From positions 878,001 through 942,000 of the forward strand of contig CALYLW010000134.1 in the NCBI GenBank assembly GCA_944989445.1: a stretch of 64,000 nt of DNA, given 5' to 3'. Both the position numbers and the translations under genes were made by a program. This document shows positions 49,449 to 60,900 of this stretch, piece by piece. The first letter of the stretch is position 1, and every line of letters begins with the position of its first letter. The notes beneath the pieces were generated by a model. It made no database searches. It saw only the letters and a program-made list of their open reading frames with translations, and had not been told where the DNA came from. Source of the DNA: Ampullaceana balthica (lineage: Eukaryota > Mollusca > Gastropoda > Lymnaeidae).

Positions 49449-49531
49449 GTGTATATGTTACAGGCAATGTGTGAAATCCAAGCATTCTTTACAATTCCTA
49501 GGCATTCACACATTGCCTGTAACATATATAC
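49449..49531. repeat. 27-bp inverted repeat with 29-nt loop
   Basis: The left arm GTGTATATGTTACAGGCAAT(GTGTGAA) at 49449-49475 is complementary to 49505-49531 with a single mismatch. The predicted hairpin is 26/27 paired. Size is compatible with a pre-miRNA-like or fold-back structure, but nothing else (conserved seed, flanking context) is visible. Confidence 0.85.
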
Positions 49532-51386
49532 TTTTCCGGGGAAGAGGTAGACGGGAATTATACCATACTTGAAATCAGTTGATCACTTCCAAAGACGTTT
49601 TACCTGAACGAACACCATTCTCCCAAACACCCGATTAGGGCTAAACAACAACGTAAAGCATTGGTAAATGGCACGTAATATATATTTCGTTAAAAGTTAA
49701 ATAAAATGACTATTATTTCAAAGGGAATTAATTAAATGTAAAGTAAATGTAGTAAATTGGAATTGAATCCTTCATTAGGCAACTGCCTACTATTCAACCT
49801 CGCCTTTGATCTCATCTTTCTTGTACTTCAAGATGTACTTTCACCAACACTTGGTATGATTCCTTGGCCCCGGCTTAAAAGGGTTAATAATATCCATGAC
49901 ACATGAGATTAACTAAGAGTTTTCTCAATACATGTACATTCACTCAACATCACCTTTGACTTGCTGAGCGATGCCACGAAGTAATGTACCACTTGTGGGC
50001 CACGCGTCAGCTGAAAGGGGTTAATCAGCTCCCGTGGGGTAGTGTATAAATACATCAAGTGTAACCTCCCATCGTCAAACAACGGTAACCTCCCTCTCCC
50101 CTGGCGTCATAACATAACTAAAACCTTGTTACTGTTTGACTGTTGCCTTGCCAACGCAAATTTATCAGATATGTCCATTATTCAGCCACCAACGAATCTC
50201 TTCGCCTTGAATGTCTATAGAAAATAGACATGTACAAAACACCTTCATCAGCAACAATGAAATAGTGAAAAGATAACAAAGAAAAAAATTGCTTTAATTT
50301 AATAAAAGAGAAAACAATATTTCTTTTATTAGTTCCAGTATCTAAGCGAAATCTGAACTCAAGCATTATCACAGGTTCCTATATCCAGGTCTAAATTTAA
50401 ATATGATTTTCTGATCTTGATTACCTGAAGTTGTGTTAAGATTCCCATTAATCATTGGGTAATAGATGCCACTGTTGCCACTAGAACAATTTTCATTTTA
50501 AATAAGAATAATTAGTTTAATAATAATATTTTTAAAAAAATTACGTAAATCTTTGCCCTTTAAATTTTAAATAAGTTATCTATAAACGAGCAACAAAGCC
50601 CGTCCAAGGACGTTCCGCCACCGTTCGGTGGCATGTTGTAACTCCTCTCCAACACTATTTATCATGGTATATAGAAATCATTTAAATTTGATCAGCAAAG
50701 TGTCATGAAAAAAATATCCTTACAAGTGTAAAAAAAATATATGAAGCTACTTTCTTTGAAAAATAAATCAAAGCCCAGAAAAATGTTATTTTTTCAACCG
50801 GTTATAATGTATAGTTAGAAAATAGAATAGGCTTATTCACTGGCAATAAGCTTCGATCGGTCCAACATTTTTACCCCAAACACATAGCTCTATTTAAAAA
50901 TGGCTACTGCGTTTTCTTGTGTATCGCATGCGTCGTAACGAATGGGAACCGTTACTGAGTTTCATGGCTGTCAATCTTTAATTGTAACTCCTAATGTATT
51001 GGAGTTTTACAGCTCTAGCGCGTGCCTTGAAATACTTTGTCAAATGGGAGTCCCAGACAAATAGAGGGAAAATGTTCCAGAATAGTGTCGCATATCTATA
51101 TGGCAATCTCAGACTCGTGACCCAGTGGCTTCACTAATATAAAATCATCTTTTTTTTTCTCCGTTAGCTCAATTAAAACAACTTACCAATCAGCTACTGG
51201 CAATGACAAGTGTTGTGTTCAGATCTGTTTAATGAGCATGTGCCTCCCACGCCCCCCCCCCGGAACAAAAATTCATTAGGGAATATTAAGTGCATCGAAT
51301 GAAGACGTGTACGCCAATGAAACGAAAGTAACAATTTAGTTTATATTATAATTAATATTTTAATTTTTTAAAATTATATTATAAAA
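49532..51386. other. Unique AT-rich DNA
   Basis: No gene recognised. A short GCCACCG-TT-CGGTGGC stem lies at about 50619-50634. Confidence 0.45.
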
Positions 51387-51677
51387 TCTCTATATATAAT
51401 TCACCAGAACAAGCACAGCAATGACAAATGCCCCTCGATAGAGTCATCCAATCACATTTTATGGTTGGCAAGTTAGAGTGGTGCAGGTTGGGGGGGGGCG
51501 AAGGTAGCTAACCGCAGTGCGCATGTCTCGAGACCAACAATGCCTCGGCGTTTTCCCGCCCTCCTCCCCTGACGTTCACTCGCATTGTTCTGATTTCTTC
51601 GTGCTGTAGTGTGTGTCCATTTCCCCTTCCCCACTTTTCTTTGCACAATCTATGAGCAAGTCTGCGACGTATGCTAG
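51387..51677 (+). mobile_element. Candidate short Helitron, 291 bp
   Basis: Preceded by A, it opens TCTCTATATATAATTCACCA, a typical Helitron 5' end. It closes GACGTATGCTAG followed by T, the expected 3' context. A weak bulged stem CTTTGC...GCAAG lies about 15 nt before CTAG. The interior is GC-richer than the flanks and noncoding. Only one copy is in this window, so the ends cannot be cross-checked here. Confidence 0.5.
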
Positions 51678-51967
51678 TATTTGATATTCAATATATTTAA
51701 GTCAGAGCTGGATAAAACAAAATCGGTTGTAATTACCGTATCTATCCAAATATTGGTCACTCGATTTTCAGCCGCGATGCTATCTCCCGATGTTTACATT
51801 TTTCGTGTATCGATATTTTATTTCGGTATAATCCTCTAACACTATTTACTTGAGTCACATTTAGGAGACATTTAATTACCCCCACAGTGAAGGAAACGTG
51901 CTAAGATAAAGGAAAAAAAGTATTTTAAAACAAAGGTCAATCAGGTCAAAATAAACTAAATTTTATC
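51678..51967. other. Unique spacer
   Basis: No gene or repeat recognised. Confidence 0.4.
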
Positions 51968-52095
51968 TATTTTCAAATACGGAAAGAACAGTGCATAACA
52001 AAGTTGAGGCATAGGCCAAAAGACATCAGTGTATTTTCAAATACGGAAAGAACACTGCATAACAAAGTTGAGGCATAGGCCAAAAGACATCAGTG
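51968..52095. repeat. 64-bp direct duplication
   Basis: Two adjacent 64-bp copies begin TATTTTCAAATACGGAAAGA and differ at one base (ACAGTG/ACACTG). A very recent tandem duplication. Confidence 0.96.
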
Positions 52096-52624
52096 TATTT
52101 TAAACTTTATAGCGCCACCACCAGCCTTCCAAAACCTTGCATGATACACCTTTCCCTTTTGATGTTGGAATTTAACTTTGCAGCTTTTAATTAAGACATA
52201 TATTATTGTATTTGCGTTTACTTTTTTGTTAGTTGGAGAATGCCTCTTGTCGACACATTGATTTTTTTTATTGAGTATTTTTTTTTCAAGGCGTATTTCT
52301 TCATTACAAAAATATTTTTAAAAAAACAAATCATTATTGCATTCTATCTAACTTGAATGCAGTCTCTAACTTTTATTATCGTCTTCACATTCCTTTCCAA
52401 CAATCAATGTAACAATCTTAGGCCCGTCTATGTTTGGTCCAAAAGACTCTCCAGTCGTACAATGAATGTGATAGTAATTCCTGTCGTTTACATTACTTTA
52501 CATCAACTAGTGCCTTGACGCATTGAGCTATGACAGAAACCATTTTACCCACGATGAATTGTTACCTGCTGTATCGAATATTCCGAAGACGAGAAAATCG
52601 ACTCCCCTTTATCCACCAACTGCA
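52096..52624. other. Unique AT-rich DNA
   Basis: No gene recognised. Confidence 0.4.
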
Positions 52625-53192
52625 ACTAACACTGTTCATCATCTTTAATTTGGAACTAACCCTGTTTATCATCTTTAATTTGGAACTAACCCTGTTCATC
52701 ATCTTTAATTTGGAACCAACCCTGTTCATCCTCTTTAATTTGGAACTAACCCTGTTCATCATCTTTAATTTGGAACTAACCCTGTTCATCATCTTTAATT
52801 TGGAACTAACCCTGTTCATCATCTTTAATTTGGAACTAACCCTGTTCATCATCTTTAATTTGGAACTAACCCTGTTCATTATCTTTAATTTGGAACCAAC
52901 CCTGTTCATCATCTTTAATTTGGAACCAACCCTGTTCATCATCTTTAATTTGGAACCAACCCTGTTCATCATCTTTAATTTGGAACCAACCCTGTTCATC
53001 ATCTTTAATTTGGAACTAACCCTGTTCATCATCTTTAATTTGGAACCAACACTGTTCATCATCTTTAATTTGGAACCAACCCTGTTCATCATCTTTAATT
53101 TGGAACCAACCCTGTTCATCATCTTTAATTTGGAACCAACCCTGTTCATCATCTTTAATTTGGAACCAACCCTGTTCATCATCTTTAATTTG
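52625..53192. repeat. 30-bp minisatellite, about 19 copies, with open frames on both strands
   Basis: The unit is CTTTAATTTGGAACCAACCC plus TGTTCATCAT. In register across the whole array, it gives a 10-residue hydrophobic repeat (LTLFIIFNLE / PTLFIIFNLE) within a 239-codon plus frame (52530-53249) and a 218-codon minus frame. The main polymorphism is CTA/CCA: CTA units are mainly left and CCA units mainly right. No signal peptide or splice logic supports a protein. Confidence 0.93.
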
Positions 53193-53305
53193 CAGGAGAT
53201 ATTTTCACAACTTAACATTTCTTTCAGTATAAAATATAACGGATTGTAGTTAACAGAAAGGTTTGTAAACGGACTGATTCAATATTGAAGTTGAAACATA
53301 TGATA

Positions 53306-53387
53306 CATACATATATACATATACATATATACATACATACATATATACATATACATATATACATACATACATATATACATACATATG
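53306..53387. repeat. TACATA-type microsatellite with ~30-bp sub-blocks
   Basis: ACATACATACATATATACAT repeats as a compound block two to three times. Confidence 0.9.
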
Positions 53388-54904
53388 GTTGGGTTTTATG
53401 ACTTCAAGGAGTGACGCACAGTAAAAGTCAAACATTGAGAACATTTTAAAAAAAACGCTACAAGTTTGGTTATTGTTTGGGTTGGTGGACATAGGTACAT
53501 TTTATACCTGGTCATTATCCTCTCATATCTAATTTATCACCCATCTCCTTTCCTGTGGGTGGCAAAGACTTTTCTCCAACATGTTCACAGTTAAACTCTG
53601 CATTAGTCAGAAAAACCGCCCTCAGTTATATGAAAAATTCCGTTCTCTTGCCGAGACTGCGCCACTCTACAACCATTCCTACGCCAGTGGCAGTGTCCAC
53701 CCGAACATCTGATATTTGCTACACCATCACTCCCCACTCCCGGGAAAACTAGCCAAAAAAGAAATCTTGGGGAAAACCCAACGAGTGCTGACAGAGATGA
53801 TATCAGTGGAGTCACAAACAAGGAGACGGCTTCAATGTAGTCTCACATCTGATGGACGGTCTGGTTTTGTGAGCTTCTACAGTGACTTGATCACCTCGGA
53901 CATCAGCTAAGTGACGTAGAGACACATGACATGGTATATAGCTTAGTGTCTGTCATGGTTTACGTTGTGGGTCACCTACATCTCGTATTGATCACAGTTT
54001 GTTTTACATAAAGTGTTGAAACTTCCTCCAGTCACAAATCCCATTCTTGTATAGTAATGTGTTTGCATGTGTGTGTTTGTGTGTGCTTGTGTGTGCTTGT
54101 ATGTGATCACACAACTCTCTAACTCTATCCTCAAAAATGTTTTAGGTCTCTCTCAACCCGGGACCTCCTATTTTTGTGTTTCAATATGTCTCTCGGTACT
54201 TTTAAATTGAACCTAATGACCTACTTAAGCGATCTAATAATTTGAATGGAGCTAAATTTTTTGATACGCTTAATGCATTTTAAGTAAAATGTTTGTAATT
54301 AATAAAACAAAAAATCAGTTGAACTAAATGTTTCAATTCATCTCACGCACTGTTTATTCCTGACCCCTGCACATTCGTCTATCACTGAAAATGCTTGGAA
54401 ACCTTTCGGTAAATGCTGATTTAACTCATGAATTATAATTACTACCTATATAAAGAAATGAAATATTTGAGCAAAATTTAATTCCTAATTTATTTTTTAA
54501 CTATTAAAAAAGGCAAACTTACATATACACTTTTCAGAAAATTAATTGAGACACAACAAATTTGTGTCAATAATAAAAGTTGTGTTTTAATCAGAAACGA
54601 AACAAAAAGTGTAGACATTTGGATTAAATGTTTACATTATAAATAAAACAATTTTAATTAAAGTTACATTATGAAATATCCTTTACCATAGCTATGAAAC
54701 TTACGAAATGTAGAAAGAGACAAAGAATTGGCATATATATAAAAAAGCCCAGAAAAGAAGGGTACACTTTTCGATTTCAAACTAGTAATAGAAAAAAAGA
54801 CACTTCAGCTAAGAACAATGTGTATTTTGGTCATCCATTTCTAGTAAAACATATATATTTAATATTTTTTTCAATATAACCTATCTAATGTGTAATTTGA
54901 GATG
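53388..54904. other. Unique DNA
   Basis: No gene recognised. The overlapping frames at 53555-53910 on both strands are featureless. A short GT-rich run lies at 54062-54105. Confidence 0.45.
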
Positions 54905-55096
54905 GTACAAAACACCGGCAATATAGTACAACATTGGCAAAACGTAAACAACACACAGGTAAAACATAACCATAACACTGGCAATACGTTAAAAAAAGCT
55001 GGCTATACTTAAACACAACGCTGGAAATATATAAAAACAATTCTGGCTAAAGTAAATACGTCATTGGAAATAGTAAACAAAATACAGTCAATACCT
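54905..55096. repeat. Degenerate ~25-bp repeat
   Basis: About eight loosely related units of the form ACACTGGCAATACGTAAACA with many substitutions and length changes. An old, decayed minisatellite. Confidence 0.65.
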
Positions 55097-56728
55097 GCAG
55101 AGCCCTTTAAAACTATCCAATATTCGCCAAAATTCAGAACTGCCATACAACATATTGACGCTCGCAAAGATCCCTAAAGCTTGTTTTGTACCCTCAAATC
55201 TCACATTTCGCACTTAGAAACAACACATTCGTCATGGAAAATTAATAACAAAATAATAAACAAGAATCTCAGACAGTTTTGACAGGTCAACTGAAAGCTA
55301 ACTGACAAGATTGGGCCAATCTCACGCACAGCTGTTGCATGCGTCCAGGCCGATCTCCGTTACATCATACCATCCTGGTGTTAGTGGCGCCATCCAATAA
55401 GCTGTCCGGTGAATGGATGGAGTGCCCGACGGTGATTAGGGAACTCTTCAAACAAAGAAGTCGTGAAAATGAAAAAATAGCTTTAGATAAAATCTCTCAA
55501 CCAATCTCCAAAAACAAAACAGAAGGAAATAATGTCAACAAGTCAAAACTGGATTGGACAATGATGAATCGACTTTTCGTGTCTTTTCATTTGTATCAGC
55601 TAACCAAACAGATTTTTGAATAAAGATTTCACATTGTCGCTTGTACGCTAGCTCAGTTGATAACTGTTCAATCTTGAAGGCTTTAAGTATCTTAATGATA
55701 AAATAAAGAAAAGAACTGAAGTTGAGCAATAAGTTATAGAAATTTCCCAACTATTGAAACGACCATTTGATTAACTAAAACGTTTGTCAACAATTTTAAC
55801 AATGATAGTCGGGAGAGGCAAGAAATAATGGACAGACTGTACAATGAGGAATTTCAATTGACCTCCACACCTCACCAGTCTCAAATACCTGAGGGCAAGC
55901 AAAAGACCGACCACCCCTTTAGCTCAAAAGGTGAGCAACCTGTACATGACTCATGAGTTGTCGACCCCTTGCTTTCTCCTTCCACTGAGTAAACTGTGTG
56001 ACGTGTCCATGTTCCCATAGTAGCAACTGTTTCCTAATATTCAGTAACGGTGTGTAATCGAAGCTGATTTCTAAGCTAATCTCAGGGATAATCTTCACCT
56101 GGAGACGGGGGTCATGTTACCTGACGTCGGGGTCCTGATCCCCGACACAGAATGGGGATCCTGTTATGCCGGTGGGCGGGGGTGTCTGATAACAAGCTGT
56201 GCACGGGTTACATGCCGTGAGTCTGTTAAGTCCGTCCAGCCATAAGCTCCTAGCATAACGTGGGGAGGAGATAAAGGAGCTTCTCAATGCGGCTATTGTG
56301 GGTGTGTGACGTCAATATTTGTTCAGAGATCAGGGTTGATTCAGTGCACTGGTGTAGAGTGTAGAGTCAAGAGGGGGTGTTCAGAGGCACACGATAACAC
56401 AGCGTGGAGATGCATATTCGGGTATATGGCTGATCAAGAATGTCTTATTGTTGCCAGCTTTATTTTCGAGTATTTTCTTGCGTTAACAATTTGTGGTTAC
56501 AGTGTGCAAACACAAACAAACAGAGAATATAGTATGCTGCCAATGAACAATGTAACCATTTATTTCCAGGAAAAAGAGCATAGGTTTAAAGTTTTCTTGG
56601 GGTAATTTATAATTTTATTGGTAAAATTGTTAAGTAGGTAAAATAAACAAGCAGGTCAATTAAAAAGGGAAAGCTTATATTACCCACACACTTTAAGCAA
56701 ACAACCCTGGGAAAACGCAGCTGTTCAC
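55097..56728. other. Unique DNA
   Basis: No gene recognised. GC-rich palindromic words GGTCCTGATCCCCGAC and GGGGATCCTG near 56130-56165 are the only structure noted. Confidence 0.45.
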
Positions 56729-58215
56729 TGACAAAGTAAAGGAAGGTCCCTCAAAGTCGTCCCCATGCGTCACCATTGACTCCAAATGGACGCATCTCAG
56801 AGACACAATCTATACACCAGCAATACATGCCTTTGGCAAGAAATCTCACAAAAATGCGGACTGGTTTGATGAATATTGGGACGAGATGAAACCCGTCACT
56901 GAAGCCAAAAGGAAAGCTCTCATGGCCTACAAGGAAAAGCCCACACCCGACAGGCTGCATGCCTTAAAAACAGCTAAGTCGTATGCCCAAAAGGTTACCC
57001 GTCAATGTGCAAATACCTACTGGCTTAACCTCTGCTCCAGCATACAATCAGCTGCAGACATGGGCAATGCCAAAGCCATGTGCTAAAATATCAAAACAGC
57101 AACTGGTCCTTTGACGTCCAAAGTTGCCCCCCCTAAAGTCCAAAAGTGGAGAAATTATCCAAGACCAGGCAGGACAGCTAAAACGGTGGGTTGAGCATTA
57201 TCTGGAACTGTACTCAACAGTTACCACAGTCTCCAGCACCGCTCTAGATGACATCCCCGATATGCCACTCATGGAAGAACTTCATGTCATGCCCACATAG
57301 GAAGAGCTGAGCAAAGCAATTGACTGCCTAGCTTGTGGAAAAGCCCCTGGGAATGATGGCATACCACCAGAAGCTCTAAAGAGTGGCAAGACAGCTTTAC
57401 TCCAACCATTGCACGAGCTTCTGTCCCTCTGCTGGGAATAGGGCTATATCCCCCAAGACCTAAAGGATGCAAATATAGTGACACTATATAAAAACAAGGG
57501 TGATAGAAGTGACTGCAATAACTATCGTGGCATCTCACTCCTTTGTATTGTAGGAAAGGCCTTCGCCCGTGTCATACTAACACGTTTACAGAGTCTAGCA
57601 TCCCGTGTCTATCCAGAATCTCAGTGCGGTTTCCGGGCTGGTCGGTCTACCATAGACATGGTGTTCTCCATAGGCAGCTCCAGGAAAAATGCAGAGAGCA
57701 ACAGATGCCACTATACATTGCCTTTGTGGACCTTACGGAAGCCTTTGATTTCGTCAGTCGCAACGGGCTATTCCAAATCCTGAAAAAATCGGCTATTCCC
57801 CACACCTACTCGCTATGATCAGACAGTTCCATGAAAATATGCATGGCACAGTGCAGTTCGATGGAGCTACGTCAGAAGCCTTTCCAGACAGCAGCGGAGT
57901 TAAACAAGGTTGTGTACTTGCACCAACACTGTTCGCAATATTCTTCTCTGTACTGCTTCGATACGCATTTAAGGATGACAGTGATGGAATCTGGTTACAC
58001 ACCAGAGCTGATGGAGGACTTTTCAACACTGTCCGCCTCCGAGCCAAGACCAAACCGACAGATATCCTAATTCGTGAGCTACTCTTTGCATATGATGTGG
58101 CATTAACAGCACACACAGAAACTGGTTTGCAACAATTCGTGTCAAGCTTCTCCAATGCCTGCAAAGAATTTTGGTTGCAAATCAGCTTGAAAAAGACAAA
58201 CATCTTGGCCCAAGA
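56729..58215 (+). pseudogene. Truncated, frameshifted LINE reverse transcriptase
   Basis: This is the linker and reverse transcriptase part of a non-LTR retrotransposon. The left segment (56729-57086) encodes KWTHLRDTIYTPAIHAFGKK-like linker sequence. After a shift, 57147-57672 holds GKAPGNDGIPPEAL, YKNKGDRSDCNNYRGISLL and ESQCGFRAGRSTIDMVFS. Another shift gives PLYIAFVDLTEAFDFVSRNG (motif A; 57673-57810). A third frame holds SGVKQGCVLAPTLFAIFFS (motif B) and RELLFAYDVALTAHTE (motif C; 57812-58215). Motif C FADD is changed to FAYD, so a catalytic aspartate is lost. Stop codons interrupt at 57298 and 57439. The endonuclease and 3' end are missing. Clearly dead. The clade is not assigned from the sequence alone. 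Confidence 0.9.
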
Positions 58216-58470
58216 CACACCCACCCTATCCTTTCCTATATAAGCTCTTACTTTTCTCTCCTTACTTTATCTCTACTGGACTACTTGGATTTCACCGCAG
58301 CTAAGTATTTTTTAAAATTATTATTTCGTTTTATTCGTTTCATTTGTGTACTATTTGTCCGTTGAGGAAGGCTCTTTGCCGAAACGTTCGCTGTTGTGTT
58401 ACGTCCTGTCAGGCCTACTAATACCCTGTTTTTATATTATACATTTACCAAGCTTGACAGACATTAATTA
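58216..58470 (+). mobile_element. Possible retroelement tail (Penelope-type motif)
   Basis: Directly after the LINE fragment lies TTGAGGAAGGCTCTTTGCCG followed by AAACGTTCG. GAAGGC...GCCGAAACGT-like words recur near Penelope-like and other retroelement ends and resemble a decayed hammerhead core (CTGANGA, stem, GAAAC), here with TTGAGGA replacing CTGANGA. Boundaries and family are uncertain. Confidence 0.3.
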
Positions 58471-59294
58471 TCGAATCTATAAACGCAATTTTTTCAAGGG
58501 AAATTGCGTTAAAAATGTAGAACATAAAATGTAAATAACAGAGCAGCCAACTTTGGGGCAATTTCCTCTAACGTTATTTCAAGTTGGGAACATTTGAAAT
58601 TGTGATAGCAGGCAGCAAATAAAAGGGCAGCCAGAGCTCAGACAACTGTTGTAGCACCACAACAATTGAAGTCTAGCCACGTCTAGCGGACATAGTTACA
58701 CCCACTGTGTTTGGAAGTAAGTCAGTTAATGGATAACTGTCAGAGTTTGATGAATGTGAATTACCCTTGAGATATGGCTGTCTGCCAAAATTTTAAATCA
58801 TTTGGTCTTTGGGAAGTTGGTTATAATTTAGTCATAGGAAGGTTGATAACAACCAGATCACGCATATTTGGCTTTAAAAAATTATTATCACGCAAAAAGC
58901 TGATGGATAACGCTTTTGTCGAATGCAACTAAAACAACTCATAAGAAGAAAGATGTGGTGGTCTAGCAAATTTTATTTATTTTACTCTTTCATTAATTTC
59001 AAGAGTTCTAATCTATATTCACAACAGAGAGTCATATTTCAGAGGGTAAAAATACCTGAAAGAGATAGACCGCTACCTGTAGTGTTTTATGGGTCTCCAC
59101 TAGATACTATACCTACCAGCAGCTGTTTGCAGATGGTTTATTGCTGTTAATTTAAACTAGCTTGAAAGGATACGTGGCAGAGGGTCGACTCTAAGAGAAG
59201 TTTTGGATCTGCAAGGTCCATCTGAGTAAACAATCCCGATCTCCTGTAGATTGAAAAGCTAAGACACAAGGTGTGTTCGCTAACTTGATGCGAG
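58471..59294. other. Unique DNA
   Basis: No gene recognised. The 75-codon frame at 58923-59150 has no motif. Confidence 0.4.
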
Positions 59295-59468
59295 AAATCT
59301 GGAGAGGTTCCTCTGTTCTATAGATGGGAGCAATCTGGAGAGGTTCCTCTGTTCTAAAGATGGCAGCAATCTGGAGAAGTTCCTCTGTTCTATAGAAGGG
59401 AGCAATCTGGAGAGAGGTTCCTCTGTTCTATAGATGCGATCAATCTGGAGAGGTTCTTCTGTTGTATA
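59295..59468. repeat. 36-bp repeat, about 5 copies
   Basis: Units contain AATCTGGAGAGGTTCCTCTG and TTCTATAGATGGGAGC. The fourth unit has a 2-bp GA insertion. Confidence 0.9.
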
Positions 59469-59805
59469 TCTTCTCTAGTCCTAGAACGTGCACAAATCCA
59501 CGTAAATACAATTACTATTTGCTGAGATTATTTTTCCCAAAATATTTCTAATAAAACAAAACACCGAAATTCTGTGAGTCTAGCTCTCTCTTGAAATAAC
59601 CCCAGTTCTTTTGGTTCATAAAATAATATAGGTAAAACAAACGTTCTTTAATAAACTCAGATTAAATTCACGATATCTAATGAAAAATAATAGATTCTTA
59701 AAATAAACGAAACTAGTTTGGTACGTACAACTCTGATTATGCAAATGGAAATGCATTTTAGTGCATTATTTATATAGATTAATAGATACGGCATTATCAG
59801 TGCAG
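59469..59805. other. Unique AT-rich spacer
   Basis: No gene or repeat recognised. Confidence 0.4.

Positions 59806-59890
<85 letters not shown>
59806..59890. repeat. (AT)n microsatellite
   Basis: About 42 AT units with one phase break near 59833, ending at the Helitron 3' boundary. Confidence 0.94.
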
Positions 59891-59891
<1 letters not shown>

Positions 59892-59894
<3 letters not shown>

Positions 59895-60900
59895 GTGGCA
59901 AGTACCCGGCTTTTCCAGGGTTTAAATAAGGTTTTCTGTAAAAGCGTACAAAACTGTTTATTTGCATGCAATAAAAGGGTACATTTAACTTAAAGCAATG
60001 TGATAGACAACATTTTTGGCAGTTCCATTTGGAGTGTGTACAAAAAGATTTTCCTCTTTGCTAACTCCGGAGCAGGCCACATACAACTGTCCATGAGAAA
60101 AGCATGGTGTCTGCAAGTCTATACCAGCAATCTCAAGAGACTGAGTGATCATTTATATAATTTCTTTACCTGTTACCCTCGCCAAATGATACTTAACAAC
60201 CACCGAAAGTTTCATGCTTCTACCTACACGGGAAATAGGATAATTTTTAAAAATATTTTTTATAAAGCTCATATGAGGAAAAAAACTACATTTTGGGCCC
60301 CCGGCCCCCAGTATCATATATATTGAACGGAACCTGTTAAAGAACTGTGTACCAAATTTCACGTTATTTGGTTGTCTGGATCTTGAGTTATTAGGGAACA
60401 GACAGACAACAAATGCGTCTTTTGTTATTTTAAAATTATTTTTCGCTAATTATCGCCATAAGAGTGTATTCAGCAAGTTCCTAAAGTTTCATGCTTCTAC
60501 CTTCACGGGAAGTTGAGGCATTAGTGTTGAGTTAGTTTTAAATATAAGAAAACAAACTACATTAGGGACCGCGGCCCCCAGTAAGTGATAATTTATATAA
60601 TTCTTTTACCTGTTACCATCGCCAAATGATACTTAACAACCACCGAAAGTTTCATGCTTCTACCTACATGGGAAATAGGATATTAAAATTTTTTTTATAG
60701 GGCTCATATAAAGAAAAAACTACATTTTGGGCCCCCGGCCCCCAGTATCTTATATATATGGAACGAAACCTGTTTAAGAACCTTTCTCATGTCATTGTGT
60801 GTATGTGTACCAAATTTCACGTTATTTGGTTGTCTGGATCTTGAGTTATTAGGGAACAGACAGACAGACAGACCACAAATGCGTCTTATATGTATAGAGA
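59892..60900 (-). mobile_element. Helitron, non-autonomous derivative retaining the helicase C-terminus
   Basis: Minus strand: after A, TCTCTATACATATAAGACGC begins at 60900, a classical Helitron 5' end. The 3' end is ACCCTGGAAAAGCCGGGT (stem with one bulge), then ACTTGCC, A, CTAG at 59892, followed by T. Inside are two diverged copies of one ~270-bp block starting near 60145 and 60585 (offset 440), with TTTGGTTGTCTGGATCTTGA and a GACA run typical of Helitron noncoding arms. The 3' quarter encodes the end of the helicase (59985-60152). Length is about 1.0 kb versus several kb for an autonomous Helitron, so it needs help to move. Confidence 0.8.
59985..60152 (-). pseudogene. C-terminal remnant of Helitron Pif1-type helicase
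   Basis: The minus frame reads SLEIAGIDLQTPCFSHGQLY, then VACSGVSKEENLFVHTPNG and TAKNVVYHIALS, ending at TAA (59985-59987). This matches the last ~55 residues of Helitron Rep-helicases: the SHGQLYVA(C)SRV helicase motif, then NLFV and KNVVY. The arginine of SRV, the likely arginine finger, is G here. A TAA lies four codons upstream of the preserved block, so the rest of the protein is gone. In life the parent protein unwinds DNA during rolling-circle transposition; this fragment cannot. Confidence 0.85.

Noticed and set aside
58350..58400. Active hammerhead ribozyme
   Set aside because: The first core element reads TTGAGGA instead of CTGANGA and the cleavage-site stem is too short, so at best a decayed relative.
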